Positions 25,804 to 34,792 of a DNA stretch of 64,000 bases are shown piece by piece (the first letter of the stretch is position 1; the number at the start of each line of letters is the position of its first letter). The notes under the pieces were generated by a model, which saw nothing but the letters and a program-made list of their open reading frames with translations, was not told the DNA's origin and ran no database searches. Source of the stretch: DAMCZI01 sp032095175. Lineage in GTDB: Bacteria; Bacillota; Clostridia; Clostridiales; Caloramatoraceae. The position numbers were made by a program, and so were the translations under genes. The DNA lies in contig DAMCZI010000003.1 of the NCBI GenBank assembly GCA_032095175.1, forward strand, positions 124,001 to 188,000, written 5' to 3'.

Positions 25804-26739
25804 ATGAATGAATCAATGTTAACTATATCATCATCTCCACATATTAGATCCAACGAAACAGTTAAAGGCATAATGAGAGATGTGATAATAGCTTTAATTC
25901 CTGCAGCTTTAGCTGGAATATACTTTTTTAAATTTAGAGCAGCTCTAGTAATGATAACTGCCATAGCTTCAGCAGTTCTAGCTGAATGGCTGTGGCAAAA
26001 GATAACAGGAAGAGAAATTACCATAAATGATTTAAGTGCTGTGGTAACTGGTATTTTAATTGCATTTAATGTGCCTGTATCCATTCCACTCTGGATGGTG
26101 GCTATGGGCAGTGCCTTTGCGATTATTATAGTAAAGCAGCTTTTTGGAGGTATTGGAGAAAATATTGTCAATCCTGCCCTGGCTGCTAGAGCATTTTTAT
26201 TGGCATCCTGGCCAACATCAATGACTACATGGACAATAGATGGTATGACATCTGCTACTCCCTTAGCTATGCTAAAAGGTGGACAGGGAGATCTTCCATC
26301 CCTTATGAATATATTTGTAGGTCATGTTGGTGGATGTATTGGTGAAACCTCTGCATTAGCATTACTTATTGGTTTTGCCTACCTTCTATATAGAAGAGTT
26401 ATTTCCTATCATATTCCTGTATTTTATATAGGAACAGTATTTGTTTTAACTTCTGTAATAGGTAGAAATGGCTTTATGACTGGAAATGTAATCTATGAAA
26501 TATTTGCCGGCGGACTTATGCTGGGTGCCATATTTATGGCTTCAGATTATACTACCTGCCCAATGACTAAAAAGGGACAAGTTATATTCGCAATAGGATG
26601 TGGAGTTTTGACATCAGTGATTCGTATATTCAGCGGTTCATATCCTGAAGGTGTTTCATATTCAATACTTATAATGAATTTATTTGTTCCACTTATAGAT
26701 AAATATGTAATTCCAACAAAGTTCGGGAAGGTGAAATAG
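25804..26739 (+). CDS. rnfD: Rnf complex subunit RnfD
   Basis: 312 residues with about nine to ten membrane segments. The region DGMTSATPLAMLKGG near residue 145-160 contains the Thr that carries covalent FMN in RnfD/NqrB. The N-terminal SPHIRSNETVKGIMRDVI is typical. It forms part of the ion-translocating membrane core. ATG 25804 follows AGAGGTGACATAC, and the gene ends one base before rnfG starts. Confidence 0.96.
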   Translation: MNESMLTISSSPHIRSNETVKGIMRDVIIALIPAALAGIYFFKFRAALVMITAIASAVLAEWLWQKITGREITINDLSAVVTGILIAFNVPVSIPLWMVAMGSAFAIIIVKQLFGGIGENIVNPALAARAFLLASWPTSMTTWTIDGMTSATPLAMLKGGQGDLPSLMNIFVGHVGGCIGETSALALLIGFAYLLYRRVISYHIPVFYIGTVFVLTSVIGRNGFMTGNVIYEIFAGGLMLGAIFMASDYTTCPMTKKGQVIFAIGCGVLTSVIRIFSGSYPEGVSYSILIMNLFVPLIDKYVIPTKFGKVK

Positions 26740-27315
26740 ATGGATAAAAAAGAAAATTCTCTTAAATTAGGATTGATTCTATTAGTAATAACTGCCTTTG
26801 TTGGGGTGATACTTGGCTTTGCTTATACTATTACAAAGGAGCCTATTGAGGCCCAGGCACAAAAGGCAAACACAGAAGCTATGCGAGAATTAATAGCTAA
26901 TGGTGATACCTTTAAAAAGAAGGATGTTAAATTAACTGAAAACATTGTTGAAGTTAACGAAGCATTAAATAATGGCAGTACTGTTGGATACACCATAAAG
27001 CTTAATACAAAGGGATATGGTGGAAATATAGAATTAATGGTTGGAATTTCAAATGATGGAAAGGTTCAAGGCATCAAGATTTTATCTCAATCTGAAACTC
27101 CTGGACTTGGTGCAAATTCCACTCAGCCTGCTTTTTATGGTCAATTTAAAGGGAAGTCCATTGAAAAAGAACTGCAGGTTATAAAAGCTTCTTCAGCTCA
27201 GGACAATGAAATACAAGCTATAACTGGAGCTACTATAACTTCAAAGGCAGTAACCAGAGGAGTTAATGAAGCTGTTAATTTCTATAAAAGCAATTTAAAA
27301 GGAGGGAATAACTAA
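26740..27315 (+). CDS. rnfG: Rnf complex subunit RnfG
   Basis: 191 residues with one N-terminal membrane anchor and an extracytoplasmic FMN-binding domain. AITGATITSKAVTRGV near residue 163 holds the SGAT-like motif with the Thr that is covalently flavinylated. Starts immediately after rnfD and its stop overlaps the ATG of rnfE by one base, indicating tight coupling. The flavin transferase ApbE gene is not in the window. Confidence 0.96.
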   Translation: MDKKENSLKLGLILLVITAFVGVILGFAYTITKEPIEAQAQKANTEAMRELIANGDTFKKKDVKLTENIVEVNEALNNGSTVGYTIKLNTKGYGGNIELMVGISNDGKVQGIKILSQSETPGLGANSTQPAFYGQFKGKSIEKELQVIKASSAQDNEIQAITGATITSKAVTRGVNEAVNFYKSNLKGGNN

Positions 27316-27980
27316 TGATAAGCCCTTTGGAAAGACTGAAAAATGGTATTATAACTGAAAATGTTACATTTGTACAAGTTTTAGCTATGTGCCCTACCTT
27401 GGCGGTAACCACCAGTGCTAAGAATGGTATTGGTATGGGACTTGCTTCAACTGTAGTGCTGATTGGCTCTAATTTTGCTATTTCTCTTCTTAGAAAATTT
27501 ATTCCAGACAAAATTCGTATTCCTTCTTTTATAGTTATTATTGCGGGTTTTGTTACTTTGCTTCAATTTTTAATGCAGGGTTATGTTCCAGATTTATATA
27601 AAGCCCTTGGGATTTTTATTCCACTTATTGTTGTTAACTGCGTTATCCTTGGAAGAGCAGAAGCCTTTGCTTCTAAAAATGGACCAATACTTTCTATTTT
27701 TGATGGCCTTGGACAAGGTTTAGGATTCACGATTTCTCTTACCGTAATAGGTATTATAAGAGAACTTTTAGGTACTGGTAAGATTTTTGAACACCAGATT
27801 ATGCCTGCTTCCTTTAAGCCTGCCATCATAATGGTGTTAGCTCCAGGTGCCTTCTTTACACTTGGAATTTTAATGGCTTTAATAAATCTTTTTAATGAAA
27901 GAAAATCAAAGGAAAATAAGAGAATTACTGAGTTTAAGGGCTGTGACGGAAACTGTGCTCATTGCTCAGTGAAGCATTAA
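27315..27980 (+). CDS. rnfE: Rnf complex subunit RnfE
   Basis: 221 residues with six membrane segments, homologous to RnfA and NqrD. Visible family segments include CPTLAVTTSAKNGIGMG near residue 28 and IFIPLIVVNCVILGRAEAFA near residue 105. The C-terminal tail has a CDGNCAHC cluster of three Cys, common in clostridial RnfE. It forms the membrane core with RnfA and RnfD. GGAGGG lies before ATG. Confidence 0.95.
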   Translation: MISPLERLKNGIITENVTFVQVLAMCPTLAVTTSAKNGIGMGLASTVVLIGSNFAISLLRKFIPDKIRIPSFIVIIAGFVTLLQFLMQGYVPDLYKALGIFIPLIVVNCVILGRAEAFASKNGPILSIFDGLGQGLGFTISLTVIGIIRELLGTGKIFEHQIMPASFKPAIIMVLAPGAFFTLGILMALINLFNERKSKENKRITEFKGCDGNCAHCSVKH

Positions 27981-28015
27981 GAAAAAATACAGACCATAAG
28001 AGAGGTGGTAACTCC

Positions 28016-28594
28016 ATGAATTTGCTATTAATATTTTTTAGTGCTCTTTTAGTTAACAATTTCGTTATGTCTAAATTCCTTGGAATTTGTTCTTTCCTAG
28101 GAGTTTCAAAGAAAATAGAAACTGCAACAGGTATGGGACTTGCTGTTACCTTTGTAATGGGTTTAGCATCCTTTATTTCATACATAGTGTACAATTTAAT
28201 TTTGGTACCTTTGCATATTCCTTACCTATACACCATTGCATTTATACTAGTTATAGCATCCCTTGTTCAGTTTGTTGAAATGGTTATTAAGAAGAAAAGC
28301 CCATCCCTTTACAAGGCTCTTGGAATTTTCTTACCTCTTATAACTACAAACTGTGCCATCTTAGGTGTTGTTATAATAAACATGAATGAGAAATATACTT
28401 TACTTGGTTCTGTAGTGTCCGGAATTGGTTCTGGACTTGGATATATGCTGGCTATTGTCCTCCTTGCAGGCATAAGGGAAAGAATGGACGAAAACAAAAA
28501 TATGCCTAAGGTTATGCAGGGACTTCCTATTTCATTGATTACAGCTGGACTTATGTCCATAGCTTTTTTAGGATTTCAAGGATTAATTCATTAA
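28016..28594 (+). CDS. rnfA: Rnf complex subunit RnfA
   Basis: 192 residues, the usual length, with six membrane segments. NNFVMSKFLGICSFLGVSKK near residue 14 and IFLPLITTNCAILGV near residue 100 are the paired conserved half-membrane helices whose Cys residues hold an iron-sulfur centre between RnfA and RnfE. ATG 28016 follows GAGAGGTGG; an upstream in-frame start at 27962 would overlap rnfE and lacks a site. Confidence 0.95.
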   Translation: MNLLLIFFSALLVNNFVMSKFLGICSFLGVSKKIETATGMGLAVTFVMGLASFISYIVYNLILVPLHIPYLYTIAFILVIASLVQFVEMVIKKKSPSLYKALGIFLPLITTNCAILGVVIINMNEKYTLLGSVVSGIGSGLGYMLAIVLLAGIRERMDENKNMPKVMQGLPISLITAGLMSIAFLGFQGLIH

Positions 28595-28610
28595 TGGGAG
28601 GCATCAATAA

Positions 28611-29441
28611 ATGGATGTAAATGGTTTAATATTTCCTGCCCTAAGTTTAGGGGGATTAGGTCTTGTTTTTGGTGTAGTTTTAGGCTATGCTTCTAAAAAG
28701 TTTAATGTACCGGTAGATGAAAGAGTACCACTAATAAGGGATTGTCTACCAGGTGCCAACTGTGGTGGCTGCGGCTTTGCTGGCTGCGATGCCTATGCTC
28801 AAGCAGTAGTAGATGGTGCAGCAAAACCAAATTGTTGTTCTGTAGGTGGTGCTGTTGCTGCAGAAAAGATTGGAGAAATAATGGGTATTAAGGTTGAGGC
28901 TGCAGAGCCAACCAAAGCCTTTGTTAAGTGTGTGGGTGATTGTGATAGTGCAAAGAGGAAAGGGACTTATTATGGAAATATGGACTGCATAGAAGCTTCT
29001 GTACTTCCTGGCGGTGGGGCTAAGTCCTGCAGCTTTGGATGTCTTGGTCTTGGCAGTTGTGTTAAGGTTTGTCAATTTGGAGCACTAAGCATTGAAAACG
29101 GAATTGCAGTGGTAGATGAAGAAAAATGTACTGCCTGTGGTGCTTGTGCCAGTATTTGTCCTAGAAAGGTTATTGAAATTAAACCTGTTTCTGAAATAAT
29201 AAGAGTTTCTTGCAATTCAAAGGACAAGCTTAAGGAAGTAAAGGATGTGTGTGAAACCGGATGTATAGCTTGTGGTCTATGTGCTAGAAACTGTAAAAAT
29301 GGAGCTATAGTGCTGGAGAATAACCTTCCTAAAGTAGACAGTGAAAAGTGTGTCCTATGTATGGAGTGTGTAGAAAAATGCCCTACTAAAGTTCTTAAAG
29401 CCCATGATAATAAAGTTATTCTTAAAAAAGAAGCTGTTTAA
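28611..29441 (+). CDS. rnfB: Rnf complex subunit RnfB
   Basis: 276 residues. One N-terminal membrane helix precedes a Cys cluster (ANCGGCGFAGCDAYAQAV), a Cys-rich middle and ferredoxin-type motifs near the end: CTACGACASICP, CIACGLCARNC and CVLCMECVEKCP. RnfB is the entry point for electrons from reduced ferredoxin. The Cys count (about 25-30) is typical of the multi-cluster clostridial form. It is the last gene of the operon and is followed by a strong terminator. Confidence 0.96.
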   Translation: MDVNGLIFPALSLGGLGLVFGVVLGYASKKFNVPVDERVPLIRDCLPGANCGGCGFAGCDAYAQAVVDGAAKPNCCSVGGAVAAEKIGEIMGIKVEAAEPTKAFVKCVGDCDSAKRKGTYYGNMDCIEASVLPGGGAKSCSFGCLGLGSCVKVCQFGALSIENGIAVVDEEKCTACGACASICPRKVIEIKPVSEIIRVSCNSKDKLKEVKDVCETGCIACGLCARNCKNGAIVLENNLPKVDSEKCVLCMECVEKCPTKVLKAHDNKVILKKEAV

Positions 29442-29450
29442 AGATAAAAC

Positions 29451-29480
29451 GGCAGGTGTCTCAGGCACCTGCCATTTTTT
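29451..29480 (+). terminator. terminator of rnf operon
   Basis: GGCAGGTG and CACCTGCC pair around a seven-base loop, followed by ATTTTTTATTT. It begins nine bases after the rnfB stop codon. Confidence 0.92.
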
Positions 29481-29609
29481 ATTTGTAGAGTTTGCATAAG
29501 TAAATCCTATAAAGTGAATAGAAAATATAAATAAATATGACACACTGTTGTCACGTATAAAGTGATAGAATATAAGAAAAATATGAGAGAAAAAGGGAGA
29601 TGGATAATA

Positions 29610-30440
29610 ATGCTTGAAATACCTGAAAGTAATGTTATTACTAAGCAAATAAATGACACCATAAAGGGCAGAAAAATTAATAATGTCTATGCAAACTCTT
29701 CTCCACATAAATTTGCGTGGTATTTTGGAGAGCCTGATAATTATCGTAGCCTATTAGCTGGTAAAAAAATTGATTGTGCTAAGGCGTATGCAGGTCAGGT
29801 GGAAATATGGGCGGGGGATGCAAGGATACTATTTGGTGATGGAGTAAACGTTCGATATTTTGATATAGGTGAGAAATTACCCCAAAAACATCAGCTGCAT
29901 ATTGAATTTGATGATTTAACTTCAATTGTTTGCAGTGTACAAATGTATGGAGGTATATGGGCCTTTAATGATGGTGAAAATGATAACCCATATTATCTTG
30001 TTGCTAAAAACAGTCCATCTCCCCTCAGCAGTGATTTTGATGAAAAATTCTTTAGCTCACTGTTTAAGGATGAAACAAAAAAGCTGTCAGTAAAATCATT
30101 TTTGGCAACTGATCAAAGAATACCGGGACTTGGCAATGGAGTTTTACAGGATATATTGTTTAATGCAAAAATTCATCCGAAACGTAAGATGCCAACCTTG
30201 TTGGACAGCGAACTTGATAGCTTATTTCACTCCGTAAAATCTACACTTCTTAATATGACTACAAATGGTGGCAGGGATACAGAAAAGGACTTATTTGGTC
30301 ACAGTGGAGGGTATGAAACAATTTTAAGCAAGAATACAGTTGGAAAAGGATGTCCTGTTTGTGGAACGATTATTAAAAAAGAAACCTATATGGGGGGAAG
30401 TATATACTACTGTGAGAACTGTCAAAGATATGAAAAATAA
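29610..30440 (+). CDS. Fpg/Nei family protein lacking the catalytic N-terminal proline
   Basis: 276 residues. It begins MLEIPESNV, whereas active Fpg and Nei enzymes begin Met-Pro-Glu and use Pro2 as nucleophile. The H2TH region with RIPGLGNGVLQDILF near residue 172 and a C-terminal zinc finger (CPVCG...CENCQ) are present, so the DNA-binding parts are kept. ATG 29610 follows AAGGGAGATGG; the alternative in-frame start at 29562 would only lengthen the N-terminus and cannot restore Pro. It may bind DNA without excision, or use another residue. Similar Firmicute proteins are usually annotated as endonuclease VIII. Confidence 0.85.
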   Translation: MLEIPESNVITKQINDTIKGRKINNVYANSSPHKFAWYFGEPDNYRSLLAGKKIDCAKAYAGQVEIWAGDARILFGDGVNVRYFDIGEKLPQKHQLHIEFDDLTSIVCSVQMYGGIWAFNDGENDNPYYLVAKNSPSPLSSDFDEKFFSSLFKDETKKLSVKSFLATDQRIPGLGNGVLQDILFNAKIHPKRKMPTLLDSELDSLFHSVKSTLLNMTTNGGRDTEKDLFGHSGGYETILSKNTVGKGCPVCGTIIKKETYMGGSIYYCENCQRYEK

Positions 30441-30512
30441 CCTGTGATGTAATTTTTGTTAAATATAAAGAATTTTAATAGTTTTAAGCTAAAATCTCGT
30501 GATATTTTGACT

Positions 30513-30626
30513 ATATATATGGCATAAATGATTTTACATTTTTAAAAATCATTTATGCCATATTTTTTCAAAATTTGTATAACGCAATAAATACCTTAAT
30601 GTGAAATCTTTATTGCGTTATATATA
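30513..30626 (+). repeat. composite palindromic repeat, modules A and B (forward orientation)
   Basis: Module A at 30519-30561 is a hairpin with arms ATGGCATAAATGATTTT and its complement. After a short spacer, module B at 30578-30622 pairs TATAACGCAATAAA with TTTATTGCGTTATA around the core TACCTTAATGTGAAATC. It matches the reverse-oriented element at 18606-18722 nearly base for base. Confidence 0.88.
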
Positions 30627-30674
30627 GGTAACATAAGTATATCTATGCTCTTAACTTACCATGTGATTGAAACT

Positions 30675-31439
30675 TTATTTTAGGCTGTCGCAGTAGAGAT
30701 TTATTGCATCCCTTAAGAAGGCTGATAATCCCTTTCCATATTTGTCAATATTCTCAGTGAAGCGAGGGTCGCCTACATACATATCACCAAGGCCTTTTAA
30801 TATTTCTGGTGTGCACTCATAGAAGTATTTTGAAATATGGCTTCTCCATGCTCCTATAGCTTCTTGAACCTCCAGGTCTCCTGGATCTTTGCTCATTAAG
30901 CTTGCAAGCTTTTTAAATATTTCGTTTCCTTCTTCAGCTATTTTTGCCCAATCATTTTTATTATATTTACTGGATCTTTTTTGACTTTCTTTGAAGGCAT
31001 CAGTGTTTCCCCATCGTTCCTTTACTTCTTCTTCGTACTTTTTTTTATGTTCTTCTATTTCGGATATATCAAAGCCTTCAAACATTTTTTTATTATCCAT
31101 TTCCAATCCCCCTTCAATTGTTTTTATAGTGTTTTCAAGAGTGTTGATGATTTTATCAAGTCGATTCCTTTTGGTTATAAGCAGTTCTCTATGGGACTTT
31201 AGTGTATGCTTCCTATCAAAGCCAGGACTACTTAGGATATCTTTAATTTCACAGAGAGAAAAATCTAGTTCTTTAAAGAATAAAATTTGCTGTAGTTTTT
31301 CAAGGCTGTTTTGATCATATAGTCTATAACCAGCTGGACTTACAGACTCAGGTTTCAAAAGCCCTATACTGTCATAATAATGAAGCATGCGTACACTTAT
31401 TCCAACCATATCTGAAACTTCCTTTACCATGTAGTACAC
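30675..31439 (-). CDS. MerR family regulator with TipAS drug-recognition domain
   Basis: 254 residues. The N-terminal MerR helix-turn-helix reads VKEVSDMVGISVRMLHYYD, followed by SPAGYRLYDQNSLEKLQQI and a coiled dimer helix to about residue 110. The C-terminal 140 residues match the TipAS domain (KYNKNDWAKIAEEGNEIF, YVGDPRFTENIDKYGKGLSAFL). TipA-type proteins sense thiopeptides and other compounds and activate transport genes. GTG at 31439 follows GGAGGTGAT and yields the family's MYYxVKEVS start. No target transporter is adjacent. Confidence 0.92.
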   Translation of the reverse strand: MYYMVKEVSDMVGISVRMLHYYDSIGLLKPESVSPAGYRLYDQNSLEKLQQILFFKELDFSLCEIKDILSSPGFDRKHTLKSHRELLITKRNRLDKIINTLENTIKTIEGGLEMDNKKMFEGFDISEIEEHKKKYEEEVKERWGNTDAFKESQKRSSKYNKNDWAKIAEEGNEIFKKLASLMSKDPGDLEVQEAIGAWRSHISKYFYECTPEILKGLGDMYVGDPRFTENIDKYGKGLSAFLRDAINLYCDSLK

Positions 31440-31695
31440 ATCATCACCTCCAACTTAATAATAATCTATAACATAATGTCAGGGTCAAGGGGTATTTTAA
31501 ATATTAATAAATTGTATCATTTTATAATAATATTCCAACCTTTTTTCATCCATTAAACTTGAAAGGCAGTTTTGCGTTTATTATAATAAGACTGATAGCT
31601 TTTGAAATTCCTTTAACTGTATTATATAGTAGAGGGTATTTAAATAGCTATGGAATTTTTAGATTAAAACTAATTATATATAAAGGGGTAGGACG

Positions 31696-33417
31696 ATGGG
31701 TAAAGGTAAATTAGTAATAATAGCAATTCAGGATGAGTACTTATCTATTATTACAAAACAAATTGTAGAGATTTTAGGTAATGAAATAGAAATACGATCA
31801 GTTACAGTCAAGGACTTAACAATGGAGATGATTAGCCCTGATGAAGTTGTTCTGTTATCTGTAAATACGATAAATCCCCTGGTAAAGTCTATATTGCCTC
31901 AAGGAATACATTGCTTTATTGCTAAGAGAGGTATTAATTTTATAAATATAAAGAGGCTTCTGGATGTTCCTGCAGGTAGAAATATTTTAGTGATTAATGA
32001 TACAAAGGATAATACTGAAGAAGCTATAAGAGAACTTAAAGAAAGTGTATTTGAACACAACTATTATCCGTATTACCCCAATGACCAGATTCCAGACTTT
32101 ATTGATTTTGTAGTTACTCCTGGAGAGACTCACTTAATCCCTAAGGGTATTCCAAATGTTATTGATATTGGTTCAAGAGTTATTGATATAGAGACAGTAA
32201 TTGAACTATGTAAGTATTTTAAAATTCAATATAAAGATTCTCTGCTGTTAAAGCGATATATGAAATCATTAGTATCTCTTTCGAATAGAGACAGCTATAT
32301 AGAAGACAACAAGGAACATATTGTGGTACCAAGTGATAACAGAGTAAATAGAGTAAAATTTAAATTTGATGATATTGTAACTGAGAGCAAGGTAATGAGT
32401 GAATTTGTATATATGGCAAAAAAAATATCATTAACAGATAAGCCGGTATTTATTATTGGTAAGACCGGAAGCGGAAAGAGCATGATTTCCCAAGCCATTC
32501 ATAATGAGTCGAATTTTAAAAATGGTCCATTCATCAGTGTAAACTGTGCAGAGCGTTCTATGGATAGCCTTGAAAAAGAATTGTTTGGTACTGAGAAAGA
32601 ACAGCAATATGTACCAGGACTGCTTGAGTTAGCTGAAGGAGGATCGTTGTGTATAGAAGAAATTGGAGAGATGTCTCTTGAGCTTCAGGCAAAGCTTCTT
32701 CGGGTGCTAGAAGAAAAGAAAATAGTAAGATCAGAGGGAAGAAAATTTGTTGATATTAATGCAAGAATAATAATTACCAGTAGTATAGATATTAGCAGTT
32801 TAGTTAATAAAGGGTTGTTTATAAAAGAGCTATTCTATTTAATATCTATATTTTCTTTAAAAGTTCCTTCCATCGAAGAAAGAAAAGAAGATTTTGAACC
32901 ATTGGTTAGGCTGTGTTTATGCAAGTATCTTAATTGCAGTGATATGATGATAGCGGATGATGTTATGGAAATGTTAAAGAAATATTCATGGGATGGAAAT
33001 GTCAGAGAACTATTTAACGTTATATCAGCAATGGCTTCTTTAAATGAAAAGGTTATTACTGAAAAGTGTGTACCATATTATGTTAAAATAATGAATGAAG
33101 CGAATAAAAGAATATTGGTTGATGATGTTGAAATTGATGAGAAAAAGATAATAGAAACCCTTGAAAACAGAGGATTTCTAAGGATAAGCATAGCAATACT
33201 GGAAATATTTCAAGAAGGAAAACGAAGAAATACTTCCTATGGACGAACTATTGTAAAAAAGCTTCTTGAAAGTAAAGGTTTCGTTATTACTGACCAGCAA
33301 TTGCGCTTAAGGCTTCAGATACTTGATGAGCTTGATTTGCTGATTACAAGGCAGGGACGATTAGGCACAACAATATCACGAGGAGGAGAGAAGTTTCTGG
33401 AAAGAATCTTAAATTGA
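31696..33417 (+). CDS. AAA+ regulator of enhancer-binding type lacking GAFTGA
   Basis: 573 residues. Residues 1-200 form an unrecognised sensory region. A central AAA+ domain follows with Walker A IIGKTGSGKSM near residue 252, Walker B GGSLCIEEIGEMS near 320, LQAKLLRVLEEKK and the YSWDGNVRELFNVI element. The sigma54-contacting GAFTGA loop is missing: the sequence goes from ELFGTEKE directly to QQYVPGLLELAEGG. The C-terminus (about 500-573) resembles a winged helix with a long Lys/Arg-rich turn rather than a Fis-type helix-turn-helix. It probably regulates the oppBCDFA-M42 genes that follow. Start ATG follows AAAGGGGTAGG. Confidence 0.75.
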   Translation: MGKGKLVIIAIQDEYLSIITKQIVEILGNEIEIRSVTVKDLTMEMISPDEVVLLSVNTINPLVKSILPQGIHCFIAKRGINFINIKRLLDVPAGRNILVINDTKDNTEEAIRELKESVFEHNYYPYYPNDQIPDFIDFVVTPGETHLIPKGIPNVIDIGSRVIDIETVIELCKYFKIQYKDSLLLKRYMKSLVSLSNRDSYIEDNKEHIVVPSDNRVNRVKFKFDDIVTESKVMSEFVYMAKKISLTDKPVFIIGKTGSGKSMISQAIHNESNFKNGPFISVNCAERSMDSLEKELFGTEKEQQYVPGLLELAEGGSLCIEEIGEMSLELQAKLLRVLEEKKIVRSEGRKFVDINARIIITSSIDISSLVNKGLFIKELFYLISIFSLKVPSIEERKEDFEPLVRLCLCKYLNCSDMMIADDVMEMLKKYSWDGNVRELFNVISAMASLNEKVITEKCVPYYVKIMNEANKRILVDDVEIDEKKIIETLENRGFLRISIAILEIFQEGKRRNTSYGRTIVKKLLESKGFVITDQQLRLRLQILDELDLLITRQGRLGTTISRGGEKFLERILN

Positions 33418-33501
33418 TTTAAATGTAAATTGCTTGATGGTTAAGAAATTATAGAGAGGGGATAAAGTAGTTCCCTTTTATTTTATAATTATATAATCTA
33501 T

Positions 33502-33547
33502 AAAAAATCGTTTGTAATTATTTATTAATAGTACAAGCGATTTTTTT
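33502..33547 (+). terminator. terminator of the AAA+ regulator gene
   Basis: AAAAAATCGTTTGTA pairs with TACAAGCGATTTTTT (one G-T pair) around a 15-base loop, ending in seven T. It separates the regulator from the opp operon. Confidence 0.75.
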
Positions 33548-33784
33548 ATTTACATACCTTTGTAAATTTAGATTTTACAAGTAACCATTTAAGCATTGGT
33601 ATAACTATGGCTTATTATCAAAAAACTTTGTGATGGAATTGATAATTATAATCTATTGTTGTTATGTCTGTTTAACTGATGATACATTTATGTTACAAAA
33701 TATTACAAAATATTTACAATAAAAGTCGAAAAAAAGCAATTAAATAGGTTGTAATAGGGTGTTTTGAGTTGTATAATTTTAAAT

Positions 33785-33807
33785 AATATTTTGGTACACA
33801 AAATATT
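33785..33807 (+). promoter_or_regulatory. palindromic operator candidate upstream of opp operon
   Basis: AATATTTTG and CAAAATATT are perfect inverted arms around GTACA. The same CAAAATAT core is repeated at 33692-33718 in TTACAAAATATTACAAAATA. These are good candidates for a binding site of the adjacent regulator or of a global nutrient regulator. Confidence 0.5.
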
Positions 33808-33855
33808 AACAGTTCTATCTTTTATATAAGTTATAAAATCGAAGGAGGGAGAACA

Positions 33856-34773
33856 TTGGGAAGGTACATATTTAAAAGGCTTGGGGCTAGTGTATTAACG
33901 CTGTTTGTTGTTTTGAGTCTAACATTTTTTATGATGAGAGCTATACCCGGTGGCCCATTTACTGATGAAAAAAGTTTACCGCCGGAAGTTATGCAAAAGG
34001 TTATGGAACGATACAAAATGAATGACCCATTAGGTAAGCAATATGTGGATTATCTACTAAACGTTGTAAAACTTGATTTAGGACCATCTTTCAGATATGA
34101 AGGGAGAACTGTTAATGACTTGATTAAAGAAAGTTTTCCTATCTCAGCAAAAATAGGTGGCCTAGCTATACTGATTTCACTTATTGTAGGAGTTCCTACA
34201 GGTATAGTGTCAGCAATGAAGAGAGGAAAATTTCCAGACAAGCTAGCTTCTATTATATCGGTCATAGGGGTTACAATACCGAATTTTGTTATTGCAACAA
34301 TATTAATATATTTTTTCATACTTAAGCTAAAGTGGGCTTCAATAGGAACATCGAAAGGGTTTTTAAGCCTGCTGCTTCCTGCAATAACTCTTGCAGGATT
34401 TCCAACAGCTTTTATATCAAGAATAGTAAGATCAAGTATGCTTGAGGTTATTCAACAGGATTATATCAGAACAGCAAGAGCAAAGGGTATGTTAGAAAAA
34501 AAGGTAATATATATACATGCATTAAAAAATGCGCTAATGCCGGTACTAACTTATCTTGGTCCACTTACTGCAGGAATTTTAACAGGAAGCTTTGTAGTTG
34601 AGCAAATATTTGCAATACCAGGTCTTGGCACATACTTTGTTACTAGTATTCAAAATCGAGATTACACAACAATATTAGGTGTAACCATATTTTACAGTAT
34701 GTTGCTTGTCACATTTAACCTGATAGTAGATATATCTTATGCGTTATTAGATTCAAGAATTAAGCTTGAATAA
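33856..34773 (+). CDS. oppB: oligopeptide ABC transporter permease OppB
   Basis: 305 residues with six membrane segments. Conserved features include LSLTFFMMRAIPGGPF near residue 20, DLGPSFRYEGRTVNDLI and the EAA loop with RTARAKGMLEKKVIYIHALKNALMP near residue 210. It begins with TTG after GAAGGAGGG. Forms the membrane channel with OppC. The following gene begins shortly after, and the whole set oppB-C-D-F-A is on one strand with gaps of 0-22 bases. Confidence 0.95.
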   Translation: MGRYIFKRLGASVLTLFVVLSLTFFMMRAIPGGPFTDEKSLPPEVMQKVMERYKMNDPLGKQYVDYLLNVVKLDLGPSFRYEGRTVNDLIKESFPISAKIGGLAILISLIVGVPTGIVSAMKRGKFPDKLASIISVIGVTIPNFVIATILIYFFILKLKWASIGTSKGFLSLLLPAITLAGFPTAFISRIVRSSMLEVIQQDYIRTARAKGMLEKKVIYIHALKNALMPVLTYLGPLTAGILTGSFVVEQIFAIPGLGTYFVTSIQNRDYTTILGVTIFYSMLLVTFNLIVDISYALLDSRIKLE

Positions 34774-34792
34774 TTTGCAGGAGGTGTTTAGT

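Larger units (their letters stand above)
33418..33855. other. regulatory region upstream of opp operon
   Basis: No gene supported. It contains a terminator at 33502-33547, a TTACAAAATA direct repeat near 33692-33718, and a palindrome at 33785-33807. No TGGCAC-N5-TTGC sigma54 promoter was found by eye. The oppB ribosome binding site GAAGGAGGG is at 33841-33849. Confidence 0.6.

Noticed and set aside
33418..33855. Sigma54 promoter expected before opp because of the AAA+ regulator
   Set aside because: No TGGCAC-N5-TTGC element was found on reading the region, and the regulator lacks GAFTGA.
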